Shown here: piece after piece, positions 24,605 through 35,500 of the stretch
How the letters are laid out: every line of letters starts with the position of its first letter
How positions within the stretch are numbered: the stretch's first letter is position 1
From: Opitutus sp. GAS368
GTDB taxonomy: Bacteria; Verrucomicrobiota; Verrucomicrobiia; Opitutales; Opitutaceae
DNA length: 59,326 nucleotides
Reading direction: 5' to 3'
NCBI GenBank assembly: GCA_945871085.1
Contig: CAMBVX010000003.1
Span: 1-59,326, forward strand
Position numbers and translations under genes: made by a program
The notes under the pieces: model-generated
What the model saw: only the letters and a program-made list of their open reading frames with translations
Told to the model about the DNA's origin: nothing
Databases searched by the model: none

Positions 24605-24877
24605 ATGGAAACCCAGATCAAAGAATCCCTCATCGCGCTCCTCGCCGGCATTAAGGCCGGTGACGGACAGGTGATTGCGCAGGAAATGGTGAGGTTGGAT
24701 GGATATCTGGAGCGGGGCAGGGCTTCGGGGGAATTGCACCCGCAGCTCGGGCATTTTTTACAGAACCGCAGCTACGCGAAGGCCGTGATGTTCTTGGGCG
24801 GAGAGACCCTCATTCCGGTGGGAGCGTGCGGTGGGCGGGCAGGACAGACGGCCGGAGCGGCGGAAGGGAGGGTTTGA
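24605..24877 (+). CDS. Small conserved protein of unknown function
   Basis: 90 residues from the ATG at 24605. The N-terminus is helical (ESLIALLAGIKAGDGQVIAQEMVRLDGYLERG). The conserved-looking core is LHPQLGHFLQNRSYAKAVMFLGG, followed by a Gly/Ala tail with a CGG. No cysteine pair, membrane segment or catalytic motif stands out. It is separated by only 3 nt from the downstream SUI1/YciH gene and likely shares its transcript. Similar small proteins occur in verrucomicrobia as far as I recall, but no function is known to me. Confidence 0.75.
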   Translation: METQIKESLIALLAGIKAGDGQVIAQEMVRLDGYLERGRASGELHPQLGHFLQNRSYAKAVMFLGGETLIPVGACGGRAGQTAGAAEGRV

Positions 24878-24880
24878 GGT

Positions 24881-25324
24881 ATGGCCAGTGGGGATAAAGT
24901 TTCGACGCTGGGTGGGCAGGGCTTGGGGCAGAATCCGTTCGCGGGGCTAAGCGGAGTGGGCCTGCCGGTGGCACCGGCAATCAGGTTAGAACAGGCAGCG
25001 GCGGCGTTGGCGGCGAAGCCGGGCGGCGGTGCGGGCGCGGGTCGCACAGGCCAAGACGCGAAGTCCGCACCGGAGAAAAATCGCGGGCGCGTGGAAATTC
25101 GTCGAGAGACGGGTGGGCGCGGGGGAAAAACGGTGACGACCGTCAGCGGTTTTGTCGGGATTGGCTTGCCGGAAAAGGAACAGCTGACGAAAAAAATGCG
25201 TGGAGCATGCGGCTGCGGGGGGACCGTCAAGGATGGGACGATCGAAATTCAGGGAGATCAGCGGGAGACGATTGCGAAGATTTTGAGGGAAGCGGGATTT
25301 CGTCCGGTGATGGCGGGTGGATGA
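24881..25324 (+). CDS. SUI1/YciH-family translation initiation factor
   Basis: 147 residues. The C-terminal SUI1/eIF1-like domain includes GRGGKTVTTVSGFVGIGL, LTKKMRGACGCGGTVKDGTI and EIQGDQRETIAKILREAGF, the standard order of the bacterial YciH family. The N-terminal 60 residues are Gly/Ala-rich linker. A GGAGGG sequence 8 nt before the ATG gives it one of the few clear Shine-Dalgarno sites in the window. Bacterial members can influence start-codon fidelity; the role in this organism is inferred. Confidence 0.9.
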   Translation: MASGDKVSTLGGQGLGQNPFAGLSGVGLPVAPAIRLEQAAAALAAKPGGGAGAGRTGQDAKSAPEKNRGRVEIRRETGGRGGKTVTTVSGFVGIGLPEKEQLTKKMRGACGCGGTVKDGTIEIQGDQRETIAKILREAGFRPVMAGG

Positions 25325-26102
25325 ATTAAGCCTGTGAGGTGGGGCGTGTTTCGCGCCATCTTTCACGTCTGGTGGATCACCTAGATGGCCGGAAGACCAC
25401 CACGGTCGGGTCGGCAGGCGCGATGGGGCGCCGGGTGTTCACGGGCTGCCGGTCACGGTAGCCGTGCGGCTCGATTATTTACCGGCGGACCTGACGTGAG
25501 GGGGCGGTGTTCGACGCGGTCGAAGTCGGCAGCGAGGCAGAGCCGGACGATTCCGAGCACAGAAATTTGCAGGCGGTTGGGGCGGGTGCGGTCGGTGGCT
25601 GATTTGCAGGCGAGGCGGAGACCGGTGAGAAGTGCGAAAATTTCTGGCCTCAGGTTCGGGTGCGTCCAGATCCTCTGTGGGTCGGCGAGGAACGGCGGAA
25701 AACCGTGGCGGCAGTCAAGTGAGCGGATGATTTTTGGTCGCACCTCCGCGGTTTGCGTTGGGTAAACCCGACCACCGACACGCTCCGATCCCCTCGCAAT
25801 TATGGGAGGCCATGGAGTTCTTCAGTTCGGTGTAGAGGCAGGCGTCTCTGCCGCGCCCCCCAGGCACGGAGGCCGGTGGCTACCGCTGGGCAAATCGCCA
25901 ACCCAACGGGAAACAGCAGGGACGGTGATTTGACGCGTTTTAGCGTTATGCCGCAGCGTTAGTTTTTTGACTTCGCCTCTGGGTGTGGCCGCGAGCGCCA
26001 GCGAGTGGATGATGGTCGGCATGCTGGCGCTCGCCGCTACCAGGGGCAAAAACTCCACGGACTGCGATCGGCGGTGCGCGAGCGCCGCGCCCGACCGAAG
26101 TG
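25325..26102. other. Spacer of about 780 nt without a supported gene
   Basis: Several weak frames cross this stretch (for example minus 25743-25453), but none has a recognisable domain or a supported start. The last 130 nt carry two VAASASEP elements in opposite orientations. The stretch may contain decayed coding sequence. No tRNA or hairpin terminator was recognised. Confidence 0.5.
25985..26040. repeat. Inverted pair of VAASASEP elements in a spacer
   Basis: 25985-26008 is the complement-orientation copy (GCGAGCGCCAGCGAG core) and 26016-26040 the forward copy (GCTGGCGCTCGCCGCTAC). Seven nucleotides separate them, so they can pair as a hairpin. These are the only non-coding copies in the window. 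Confidence 0.85.
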
Positions 26103-28895
26103 CTACTGCGTCTTGAGGTAGGCGACGATGTCGGCGACGTCCTGCGGCGAGAGGCCCAATTGCTCGGCGCTCAGCATGAGCGAACGGCCGAGGGGCTGGC
26201 GGTTGCGGATTTTCGCGGCGGGCACCATCTGCGTGAGGCCACCAGTGGATTGGATGATCGTGGGATCGCCCGCACTCAGGACGAGGCCGTGAATCATGCT
26301 GCCGTCGCGGAGGTTAACTTGCGTGCCATCGAAGCCGTGGGAGATTTCGGCGGAGGGATTCACGATGGCGTTGATCACGACCTCGGTCGTCTGAGCTTTG
26401 GCAAAACCGCCCAGCGCGGGGCCGTAGTCCTGGCCCTTGCCGTTGAGGTTGTGGCAGAGGAAGCAGGCCTGGGCGGTGTTCGCGCCCTTCGTGGCGTCGC
26501 CTTTGAGTTTGGCGATCACGGCGACGGCGGGGAACTTCGACTCGGCGGGCGGCTCCGGCACGAGGCTTGGGCTGATGCTCACGGTCGCGGGATCGAAGAG
26601 GCCGCGGTCTTTGAGCGCGGCATCGATGCCGGCGTCGGGCCAGCGGGAATTTTTGTAATTCATCAGCCACCAGAAGGCATGGGCTTTGGTGAGGCCCGAG
26701 GCTTTTTGCGCGATGTCGAGGAGTGCGGCGGCGGCGGCCTTGGTTGGGATAAAACCGAGAGCGGTGACGGCGGCGAGGCGATCTTTTTCGGGGAGCGCGG
26801 CGGCGTTGGCGCGAGCGGCGAAGGCGCTTTCGGAGCCGACGGGGGTGAGGCGCCAGATCAAGTTGGCGTAGCTGGCGGGCCACTTCGCGGCGTCGTTGCC
26901 GGGCGCTTGCGCGGCGAGGGCGGTGTAGATCTGGGCTTCCTTGCCCGTGCAGCCGGTGCCCCACGCTTCGAGATAGGCGCGGTCTTTGCCGTCGTAGCCT
27001 TTGGCGAGGGTGAGGAGGAGGTCGCGGGTCGCGTCGAGCGGGAGATCGCGGAGCGCAATGGCGACGTCGCGGCGGACGGCGGGTGACGGGTCGTTGGCGA
27101 GGGCTTTGGCGTGTTCGAGGACGCGGTGGTTCGCGCGGCGCAGGGCGCGGAAGGCGGCGATGCGCAGGAGCGGATTCGCGTTCTTCAACTGCTCTTCGGT
27201 TTTCGCGAGACCGGCGGGGCCGAGGTGGGCGAGGAGGAAAACGGCGCGGCCGCGGATGTAGGGGTTGCTGTCGTTGAGGAGCGCGGAAACGGGCGCGATG
27301 GAGGCGGCACCGGCGGCGCGGAGCTTCATGAAACCGAGAGCGCGGACGTTGACGGCGGGGCTCTTGAGCGCGGCGATTTGGCCGGAGGTGGTGCTCACGT
27401 CGATTTTTGGTGTGGTGAGTTTTTTGCCCTTCGGGGTGATGCGGTAGATCGCGCCGGCGAAGCTGCTGTCGAGGGCGGCGTGGCCACCGGTGCGGGGATC
27501 AAACCAATCGGCGACGTAGATCGCGCCATCGGGACCCACGGCAACATCGGAGGGGCGGAACCACGTCTTCAAATCGGTGGCACGGAGTTTGCCCGCCATG
27601 CCGTCGATGCCGGCGAGGTCCTGCGTCTTGTTGGTCGTCAGAAACTGCATACGGTCGAGCTTGTAGCCGGCGCCGTCGGGCTGCGGGAGGTAGCCGAAGA
27701 CGACGTTGCGCGAGGTCTCGCAGCTGAGGAGGAGGCCGCGCCATTTGTCGCCGAAGGCATCGCCTTCGTAGAACACGATGCCGGTGGGCGCGCCGTTGCC
27801 GTAAACGTCGCCCGCTGGGACGGTGCCGGGATCGTCTTGGCGCCACTCGGCGACTTGCGTGGTCTGGCCGGGCCGGCGGTCGGCACTCCAGCTGCGTTTG
27901 CCGTCGCGGGAGTTGAAGCCGAGATTGCCGTATTCTTGGAGGTAGGACGTGCGGGCGGCGGGCGGATCGTCGTTGTCGTTATGGAAGACATCGCCGAAGG
28001 AGGTCACGGTCTGCTCGTAGCTGTTGCGGAAGTTGAAGCCGATGGGCTCGACCTGCGTGCCGTCGGGATTCATGCGGAAGGCGGTGCCCCCGACGTAGAC
28101 GTGGCCGTCGTCGCTCTTCTCGCCGGCGTAATCGGGCGGACGGCGCTCGCCGGTCGGGATGCCACCACCGCTCTTCGCGGGATCGTAGTGGCTGCCGTCG
28201 CGGAAGGTGCGGCCGGATTTGTCGGTGAAGAAGGCCCCGGCGTTGCCGTGGTTGAAGTAGAGTTTGCCGTCGGGGCCAAAGGTGACGGCGTGCAGCGAGT
28301 GGTCGTGATTGCGGCCGTCGAAGCCGGTGAGGAGCACCTCGCGTTTGTCGATGGCGGGGTCAAATTTCAGGTTTCGGTCAACGTCGGTGTAGACGATGAT
28401 TTCGGGGGCGCAGGAGACGTAGATTTTGTTATCGATGACGGCGATGCCGAGCGGGGCGAGGAGGGCTTCCTCCTGCACGAAGACGTGGCTCTTGTCGGCG
28501 ACGCCGTCGCCGTTGGTGTCTTCGAGGACCATGATGCGGTCGCCGGCGGGGTCTTTGCCTTTGTGGCGGCGGTAATTGTAGGCCTCGGTCACCCAGATGC
28601 GGCCGGCGGAATCGATGTCCATGTTGGACGGGTTGCGGAAATCCGGGGTCTTCGACCAAAGGGTGACTTCGAGGCCATCGGGCACCGCCAACATGTCCAA
28701 GGGGATGTAGGGTGCAGGCGGGTCGATCGGGACTTGGGCGGCCTGTTTCTTAGTCGCGGGCGCCTCGGCCTTGGAGGCGGAGTTGGCGGCGGATTTGGTG
28801 GAGGACGGCTGGGCGAACAGCGCTAGACCCGTGAGGGCGAAGAGCGCAAGGGAGACAGCCGCAGGGAACCGGGTGGGGGCGGGGAGGGGACGCAT
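26103..28895 (-). CDS. PVC-type beta-propeller / heme-binding CxxCH protein
   Basis: About 930 residues from the ATG at 28895, which opens a signal peptide (AAVSLALFALTGLALFAQ). An N-terminal six-bladed propeller of the planctomycete membrane-bound dehydrogenase type follows (FRNPSNMDIDSAGRIWVTEAYNY, HDHSLHAVTFGPDGKLYF, RPSDVAVGPDGAIYVADWFDPR). HEAT-like repeats occupy the middle. The end is a PVC cytochrome domain with ACFLCHN near residue 808 and FDGTQVNLRDGSMIHGLVL. Members are thought to oxidise sugars or alcohols in the periplasm and pass electrons to a c-heme; the substrate is unknown. It stands alone on the minus strand. Confidence 0.85.
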   Translation of the reverse strand: MRPLPAPTRFPAAVSLALFALTGLALFAQPSSTKSAANSASKAEAPATKKQAAQVPIDPPAPYIPLDMLAVPDGLEVTLWSKTPDFRNPSNMDIDSAGRIWVTEAYNYRRHKGKDPAGDRIMVLEDTNGDGVADKSHVFVQEEALLAPLGIAVIDNKIYVSCAPEIIVYTDVDRNLKFDPAIDKREVLLTGFDGRNHDHSLHAVTFGPDGKLYFNHGNAGAFFTDKSGRTFRDGSHYDPAKSGGGIPTGERRPPDYAGEKSDDGHVYVGGTAFRMNPDGTQVEPIGFNFRNSYEQTVTSFGDVFHNDNDDPPAARTSYLQEYGNLGFNSRDGKRSWSADRRPGQTTQVAEWRQDDPGTVPAGDVYGNGAPTGIVFYEGDAFGDKWRGLLLSCETSRNVVFGYLPQPDGAGYKLDRMQFLTTNKTQDLAGIDGMAGKLRATDLKTWFRPSDVAVGPDGAIYVADWFDPRTGGHAALDSSFAGAIYRITPKGKKLTTPKIDVSTTSGQIAALKSPAVNVRALGFMKLRAAGAASIAPVSALLNDSNPYIRGRAVFLLAHLGPAGLAKTEEQLKNANPLLRIAAFRALRRANHRVLEHAKALANDPSPAVRRDVAIALRDLPLDATRDLLLTLAKGYDGKDRAYLEAWGTGCTGKEAQIYTALAAQAPGNDAAKWPASYANLIWRLTPVGSESAFAARANAAALPEKDRLAAVTALGFIPTKAAAAALLDIAQKASGLTKAHAFWWLMNYKNSRWPDAGIDAALKDRGLFDPATVSISPSLVPEPPAESKFPAVAVIAKLKGDATKGANTAQACFLCHNLNGKGQDYGPALGGFAKAQTTEVVINAIVNPSAEISHGFDGTQVNLRDGSMIHGLVLSAGDPTIIQSTGGLTQMVPAAKIRNRQPLGRSLMLSAEQLGLSPQDVADIVAYLKTQ

Positions 28896-28998
28896 CGTGG
28901 GCAAGACAAGACGAGTGGAACCGACCAAGGCAACGGTGAGTTTTGGGAAAACGGAGAAACCGGTGAGGTCGAGGCGGTCTGGCGGCGGGAGGGCGGGA

Positions 28999-29088
28999 AA
29001 CGCTCAACGTTCAGGTCTTTGATTTTCGAATTTCAGCACGCGCCGCACTTGAGCGTTAAAAGTTAAACGTTGAGCGTTCGCGCGCAGC
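28999..29088. repeat. ACGTTCA / GAGCGTT heptamer arrays
   Basis: 28999-29036 begins ACGCTCA, ACGTTCA and runs into TTGATTT, TCGAATT words. 29051-29078 reads GAGCGTT, AAAAGTT, AAACGTT, GAGCGTT. The arrays lie between the PVC protein start and the downstream pseudogene. Confidence 0.8.
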
Positions 29089-29097
29089 GCTGGCTGC

Positions 29098-31015
29098 TCA
29101 CTTCAACGGGTCGGCGGCGAGGCCGGGCTTGCGGAGGAAGGCGGGCCAGCGGGGATCGGTGTGGAGGGGGCGCCAAAATGGGTCTTGCCTGGTGCACAGG
29201 AGCCCCGAGTCGCGTTGACAGAGGGCGCGCTCCAGCCAGCCGAAGGCGTGATCGAGGTCGCCTCGGTAACCGTAAACTTGGGCAATCTGGTAGGCGGCTG
29301 TTTCGCGGATGTCGCGCTCAACTCGTTCAGGTCGGCGTTGGATTCAGCCCGATCGTTGCGAGCACGGTGGACGAGGGAGAGCACGAACAACTTCGCTCAA
29401 CGGGAAGACGCCGTTTGGGCGAACTCCACCGCGTCGTCGTGGCGATTATATTGCAGGCGCAAAAGCGGGCTTCTCGGGTCCAGCGCTATAGCTATTGTCA
29501 GAGGAGATTCGCCCGTGCTGTGTCGCCGAACGCGCCGGCGAGCATGATGGCACCGGCGAGCATGGCGGGGTCGTTGGGTGCGAGCTGCTGAGCCCTGGCC
29601 ATCGATGCGGCGGAGCCTTTCCAGTCGAAGTCAGAGGTGCATTGCACGGGGCCGAGGGCCACGTGGCCTTCGGCGAGATCGGGCACGAGCGCAAGGGCTC
29701 GCTCGGCGGCCTCGCCTGCTAGCCGGTAGCCCTCGTCAAAGTCGCGTTTCGTGTTTCCGAAGCTACCGTGCACTTGGCCGGCGCGGGACAAGGCAACCCA
29801 GGCTAACGCGAATTGCGGATCGAAATCCACTGCGCGCCGCAAGAGCTCAATCGCGCACATCGCGGATTCGAACGAGAGTTGGTGGGCGCGAAATTCCCCC
29901 TGCAAGTAAAGCTGGTGTGCCTCGGCGTTTTCATACCGCCTTTCGTCGCCGCCTACACCTGCACCTTGATCCCGGCTTGCACGGCTGCGGCGGCGGTCGC
30001 GTTCGCTGTCGTCTCGCCCGTGAGCTGCCCGCGCAACCCCGCCACGACCTTATGCGCGATCTCGCTTTGCGTGGCGAAGACGTCGGTCAACTCCAGCGGG
30101 CCGCAGCTCTCCGAGCAGATTTCCTCGTTGGTGGCTGCGCGGCTGAGGCGGGCGGTGATTTTTATGTGTTTACCGGATTGCTGGATGCTGCCTTCGACGA
30201 CGTGGGCCGTGTTGAGTTTCTCGCCGACTTCTTTCGCCGAGTCATTCTTGCCCTTGAAGGAAAACGCCGAGGTCTGCGCGGCGACGCGCAAGCCGGGGAT
30301 TTTCCGGAGGCCGGTGAGCAGTTCGCCGGCGATGCCGCAGAGAAGTATTCGTTCTCCGGGTCGTTGCTCAAATTGGCGAAGGCGAGGACGGAGAGGGAAT
30401 TGGGGTCGGGGGCGGGGGTGGCGGGCGTAGAGTGCTTCGCTGTGTCGGGCGAGAGCCGCGATTCGGCAGCGACGCGTGCAAGCAGGGCTTGAAAGCCAGG
30501 ACGACCACGCCCGCGTCGGGGCGATTTTCGGCGGCGGGCGCAGGGCCGGCGAGATAGCCGGTCGGTTCATCAGCAACGAGCGCAATGAAGTCCCCGTCTG
30601 GGGCGAAAAAGTGAGACTGTCGAGAGTGTGTTCCTTTACGACTTTGCTGCAGCCGCTTCCGTGCGCCCCCCGGGTTAAGCGAATCCGTGATCGATCGCCC
30701 AATAAGCGGCTTGGGAACCACGCGGCCCAGGCGGACGCGTCGTTGGGATCGGCGGAGGTGGCACGCTTACCGAGGTCGTCAGCGGTTTCGAGTTTCGCGC
30801 GGTCCAGTGAAGCGTCGTTCAGCAGCGTCCAGATTTTGGCGACGAGCTGCTGCGCTTTGGCGGGGGTGCGGCGGGTTTTTCGGTGGTGGACGGGAGCGTC
30901 CCTGCGCCCGCCTGTAGCGGAAAGGCGGCGCGGACTCCCCAGGACGTTTTGCAAGAAAACATCCGCCGGCGATGAGTGCGAGGGTGGCAGCCACGCTCAA
31001 TGTCGCCGCGGGGAC
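29098..31015 (-). pseudogene. Frameshifted TolB-like/TPR signalling protein
   Basis: Fragments in different minus frames give the order of a known verrucomicrobial architecture. A membrane helix (ATLSVAATLALIAGGCFLA, near 30980) comes first. Then a TPR-like stretch (AKAQQLVAKIWTLLNDASLDRAKLETADDLGKRA), then LAFANLSNDPENEYFS, then after a shift near 30340 IAGELLTGLRKIPGLRVAAQ and TSAFSFKGKN. TPRs (FALAWVALSRAGQVHG, AEGHVALGPVQCTSDFDWKG) follow. The C-terminus (YQIAQVYGYRGDLDHAFGWL, DPFWRPLHTDPRWPAFLRK) stops at 29098. At least three frame changes and a large TPR deletion are evident. The N-terminal effector or receptor part is not recognisable. The intact family probably acts in signalling through TPR-mediated protein contacts. 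Confidence 0.8.
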
Positions 31016-31229
31016 GGGGCGGCCTGCATCGAGTGGATTGGTGGGGGACGCGACTGCAGCGGGGGCGGGTTCGTGGAGCCGGCCGCCTGCGCGGCGATGC
31101 CGTTGACGGAACCTGCGCCGAGCGACAAAGGGCTGGTTAAATTTTTTATTGGTTGGCGTGCGGCGTCCCAACGTTTCTGCTGTGGAGCCCTCGGACCACA
31201 CTGGTTCGTATTTTCCGCTGAGCCCTTCC

Positions 31230-32474
31230 ATGACGATGACTTCCCCCGCTTCCTTGAGCGCGCCCGTGCGCTGCTTTCTGCTCTCAATCGCACTCGTGCT
31301 CGTGGCATTCGCTCGAGCTGCCGCTCCGAGCGCGCCCGACACTACGGCCTATAAAAAACTGACGCTCGCGAAGGAGTTTTTCTGCGAGGGCGCGGCGTTT
31401 GGCGACTTCAACAAGGATGGCCAACTTGATGTCGTCTCCGGCCCTTATTGGTATGCGGGGCCGGACTTCACGAAGCGGCACGAGCTGTTTACTCCGTTCG
31501 TCTTCGATCCGCTGAAATACTCCGACAATTTTTTCGCGTTCGCGCACGACTTCAATGCCGACGGTTGGCCCGACGTGCTCGTATTGGGGTTTCCCGGCGT
31601 CGACGCCTCGTGGTATCAGAATCCCGGAGCCAAGGGTGGCCCGTGGCGCCGCTACGTGGCCGCGCTGCCCGTGGACAACGAGTCGCCGACCTTCGGGCAA
31701 CTGCTCGCCAAGGGCCCGCCGTCGATCGTGTGTATGAGTGCGGGCCGGCTCGGCTACTTCACACCCGAGCCTAAGGACCCGGCGCGCCCATGGACGTTTC
31801 GGGCGGTCTCGCCGGTGATGCCCGGCTGGCAACGCTTCACGCACGGCCTAGGTTTTGGGGATGTGAACGGCGACGGGCGCAATGACATTTTGGAAAAAGA
31901 CGGTTGGTGGGAGCAGCCCGCGTCGCTCGCGGGCGATCCGGTGTGGAAGCGGCATACGTTTCCCTTCAGCGCAAAGGGCGGTGCGCAAATGGTCGTGATG
32001 GATGTGAACGCTGATGGCGTGCCCGACGTGATCACCAGCAAGGCTGCGCACGGCTACGGGCTCTCGTGGTTCGAGCAGGTGCGGGCGGTCGACGGCGGCG
32101 GAAGCAGCTTCAAGGAACACGTGATTCTCGCGGAGAAGCCCGAGGAGAAAGTCGGCGGCGTGCAGTTTTCCCAGCTCCATGCGCTTGCGTTGAGCGATGT
32201 CGATGGGGACGGCCTGCCCGATATCGTGACGGGCAAACGGTGGTGGGCGCACGGGCCGACCGGTGATGCCGATCCGTCGGGCACGCCGGTGCTCTACGCG
32301 TTGCTCCTGCGCCGGGGAGCAAACCACACCGCCACCTACGAGCCGCGTCTGCTAGAAGCCACGACGGGCGTCGGCACGCAGCTCGTCGCGGCCGATGTGA
32401 ATGGCGACGGTCGCCCGGATTTTGTCGTGGGTAACAAGCGCGGCACAGCCGTGCTGCTGTCGCAGAAAAAATAA
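31230..32474 (+). CDS. Exported FG-GAP/VCBS-repeat propeller protein
   Basis: 414 residues from the ATG at 31230, which precedes a signal peptide (APVRCFLLSIALVLVAFARAAA). Repeated FG-GAP calcium-binding loops are visible: GDFNKDGQLDVVSG, HDFNADGWPDVLVLG, GDVNGDGRNDILEKDGWWEQP, DVNADGVPDVITSK, SDVDGDGLPDIVTG and ADVNGDGRPDFVVG. Such propellers bind ligands or proteins outside the cell. It is 61 nt upstream of a DUF1080/PVC protein on the same strand, so both probably handle the same extracellular substrate. Catalytic residues are not apparent. Confidence 0.85.
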   Translation: MTMTSPASLSAPVRCFLLSIALVLVAFARAAAPSAPDTTAYKKLTLAKEFFCEGAAFGDFNKDGQLDVVSGPYWYAGPDFTKRHELFTPFVFDPLKYSDNFFAFAHDFNADGWPDVLVLGFPGVDASWYQNPGAKGGPWRRYVAALPVDNESPTFGQLLAKGPPSIVCMSAGRLGYFTPEPKDPARPWTFRAVSPVMPGWQRFTHGLGFGDVNGDGRNDILEKDGWWEQPASLAGDPVWKRHTFPFSAKGGAQMVVMDVNADGVPDVITSKAAHGYGLSWFEQVRAVDGGGSSFKEHVILAEKPEEKVGGVQFSQLHALALSDVDGDGLPDIVTGKRWWAHGPTGDADPSGTPVLYALLLRRGANHTATYEPRLLEATTGVGTQLVAADVNGDGRPDFVVGNKRGTAVLLSQKK

Positions 32475-32535
32475 TCCCTCCGACCCGGAGTCTTTCCGCT
32501 GGACGCTCCACCGTTTGAATCACCCCCACGCTGCC

Positions 32536-35500
32536 ATGCCACGCCTTCACTGGTCTTCATTTTGCGTCGTAGTCGCCTGCGGCGTCGTTTCATCCGCGCC
32601 CGCCACTGCGCTCGCTGCCGCGCCTGCACCGCAGGCGATCTTCGATGGTAAAACGCTCGCCGGCTGGTCGGGTGGCGCCGAGTGGCGCGTCGAGGAGGGG
32701 GCGATCACCGGCGAGATCGCTGCGGGTGCGAAGCTCGCGAAAAACGAATTTCTTTACTGGCAGGGCGAGGTCGCCGACTTTGAACTCACGGCGGAGTTTC
32801 GCCTGACGGGGCCGGCCGATGCCAACTCCGGCATTTTATTTCGTTGCGAGCGCCTGCCCGACGGACTCGCCAAGGGGTATCAGGCCGACATCGATCTCGG
32901 AGCGCGTTATCTCGGAAACATCCATGAAGAGCGCGGGCGCAGCACGCTGGCACCCCGTGGCACGCGCCTTTCAGTCGCACCCGACGGCCGCCGTTGGACA
33001 GAAAAATTTGGCGAACCCGATGACTATCGCTCACTCGTCCGTCCGGCGCCGGCGTGGAATCACTACCGCGTCGTCGCCAGCGGCTCGCACGTTGAAGTGT
33101 GGCTGAATGGCACCCGAGTTTCCGTGATGGACGATCACCAAGCGGGTGCGGCGCGCCGCGCCGGCTTGCTCGCGCTCCAACTCCACCGTGGTGACGGCCC
33201 GATGAAGATTCAGTTTCGTAGTTTGCGGCTCACCCAACTGGGGCGCTCCGAACTGCCCGCAGTCGCCGTGAAGTCCCCGACCGCTCCCGTCGCGCCGCCC
33301 GTCATCGCGGCCCCGACGAATGCCGCCGACATCGGCAACTATCGCCGCAACGGCGATCCTCCGCTCAAGCGCGTCACCGGCGTCGATGACGTAACGCGCC
33401 TCATCTCGAGCCCGGTCCTTTGGCATCTGCGCGACAATCCTGCGAAACCCACAACGGTCGCCAACCCCGCCGCCCAGAAAGTTGTCCGTGGCATGAAGCT
33501 GGTGCACGGTTTCCAAGCCGAACTCATCGCCGCCGAACCCGAGCTCCACCAGCCCGTGGCGATGGCCATCGATGAGCGCGGTCGGCTCTGGGTGGCGGAG
33601 GCTTACGGCTATCCGAACCGCCAGCCGGAAGGGCAGGGGAAGGACCGCATCATTATCTTTGAGGACAAGGATGGTGACGGCGTTTTTGAAACGAAAAAAG
33701 TGTTCGTCGAAAAATTGAATCTTGTGAGCGGACTTGAGCTCGGGTTTGGCGGCGTGTGGGTCGGCGCTGCGCCGCATCTGTTATTCATTCCGGATGCGAA
33801 CCACGACGACGTGCCCGATGGCCCGCCGCAAGTGCTCCTCGATGGTTGGGGATTTCAGGATACGCACGAGACGCTCAATAGTTTCACGTGGGGACCCGAC
33901 GGCTGGCTCTACGGCTGCCATGGCGTATTCAGTCACGCGCTCGTCGGGAAGCCGGGCACGCCGGCGGCCGCACGTACGCCAGTGCGGGCGGCGGTGTGGC
34001 GCTACCATCCGACACGCCACGAATTTGAAGTCTTCGCGGCGGGCGGGAGCAACCAATGGGGCCTGGATTTCAACAGTGCGGGCCACCTGTTCATGACGCA
34101 TTGCCGAAGTTTCCACGGTGGCGGTGGCACGAGCTACGTGGTGCGCAATGGCCACTACTGGAATCAAGCGAACAATAGTTTCGCGCCGTTCATCTCGAAT
34201 CGCGGGCCCGACTTCGCGCCCGAGTTGAAAAACTTTCTCATGGCCTCCGCGCGTTACGACAGCGGCGAAGGCGGTGCCGGCAAACCTGGCACGACGGCGG
34301 TCTACGGCGGGCACTCGCACGTCGGCACGATGATTTACCTCGGCGACAACTGGCCCGACACGTATCGCGACCACCTCTTTACGCACAATCTCCACGGCCA
34401 TCAACTCAACCATCAGGTGAACGTCCGCATGGGCTCGGCTTACGAAACGTTTCACGCCGGCTACGATCTGCTCTTCGCGCCCGACCCGACCTACATGGCA
34501 GTCGACATCCAATACGGCCCCGATGGTGCCGCCTACGTGATCGATTGGGTCGACACGCAACATTGTCACAACCCGCGCGACGAACTCTGGGATCGCAGCA
34601 ACGGCCGCCTCTACCGCGTGGCGTGGGCCGCCACCTACAAGCCGACGAAAGTCGATCTCGCGGCGAAGTCCGACGCCGAACTTGCCGCGCTCCACACGCA
34701 CAAGAGCGAATGGTATGTACGCACCGCGCGGCGGCTGCTGCAGGAGCGGGCGGCGGGCCGGGCGCTCGATGCGGCGGCGCTCACTGCGCTGCGTGTCCAG
34801 GCGGGAGAAAAGTCCGGTGGTGATGTCGCGCAGCTCCGCGCGCTGTGGACGCTCCACGTCACGGCAAACCTGACACCGATCCAGCTCGCGGCCGCTCTCG
34901 CTCATTCGTCGGAAACGGTCCGGGCGTGGGCCGTCCAGCTCGGCACCGACGTGGGTGGAGCGCGACCGCCCTCGGTCGCAACCACCAACCAGCGACCGGG
35001 GGCGGTCGCGGTCCCAGCGGCCGATCTGCTACGGCTCGCTCAAAATGATCCATCCGCCCACGTCCGTCTCGCCATCGCGAGTGCCGTCCCGGCGCTGCCG
35101 CTCGCCGAGCGTTGGCCCGTGGTCGCGGCGCTTGCGAATCACCGCGAAGATGCCGCCGACCGCTATTTGCCGAAGATGACCTGGTTCGCCGCTGCACCTG
35201 CGGTCGCGAGCGATGTTCCCCGGGCGCTCGCATTGGCGGCGACGACGGCGCTGCCCACGCTCGCCGACTCCATTCGCTGGTTGGTTGCGCGCACACCGGC
35301 GGGACGTGACCAACTGGTGGCGAGCATGACGGGTCTCACCGAAGTGGCCGCGGCGCGCACGCTGCGGGTTCTGGCCTTTTCGCTAGAGAGCGAGGCGGGC
35401 TTGAAAATGCCGGCTGGTTGGGCGCAGATCGCGGCGCGTTTTTCCGCCGCGGGCGATCCGGCCTTGCGCGGCGCCTACGAACAACTCGCTGCGCTCTTCG

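Noticed and set aside
25453-25743. 96-codon minus frame in the 25.3-26.1 kb spacer
   Set aside because: No recognisable domain, no start signal and no neighbour context; could be a remnant but cannot be supported.
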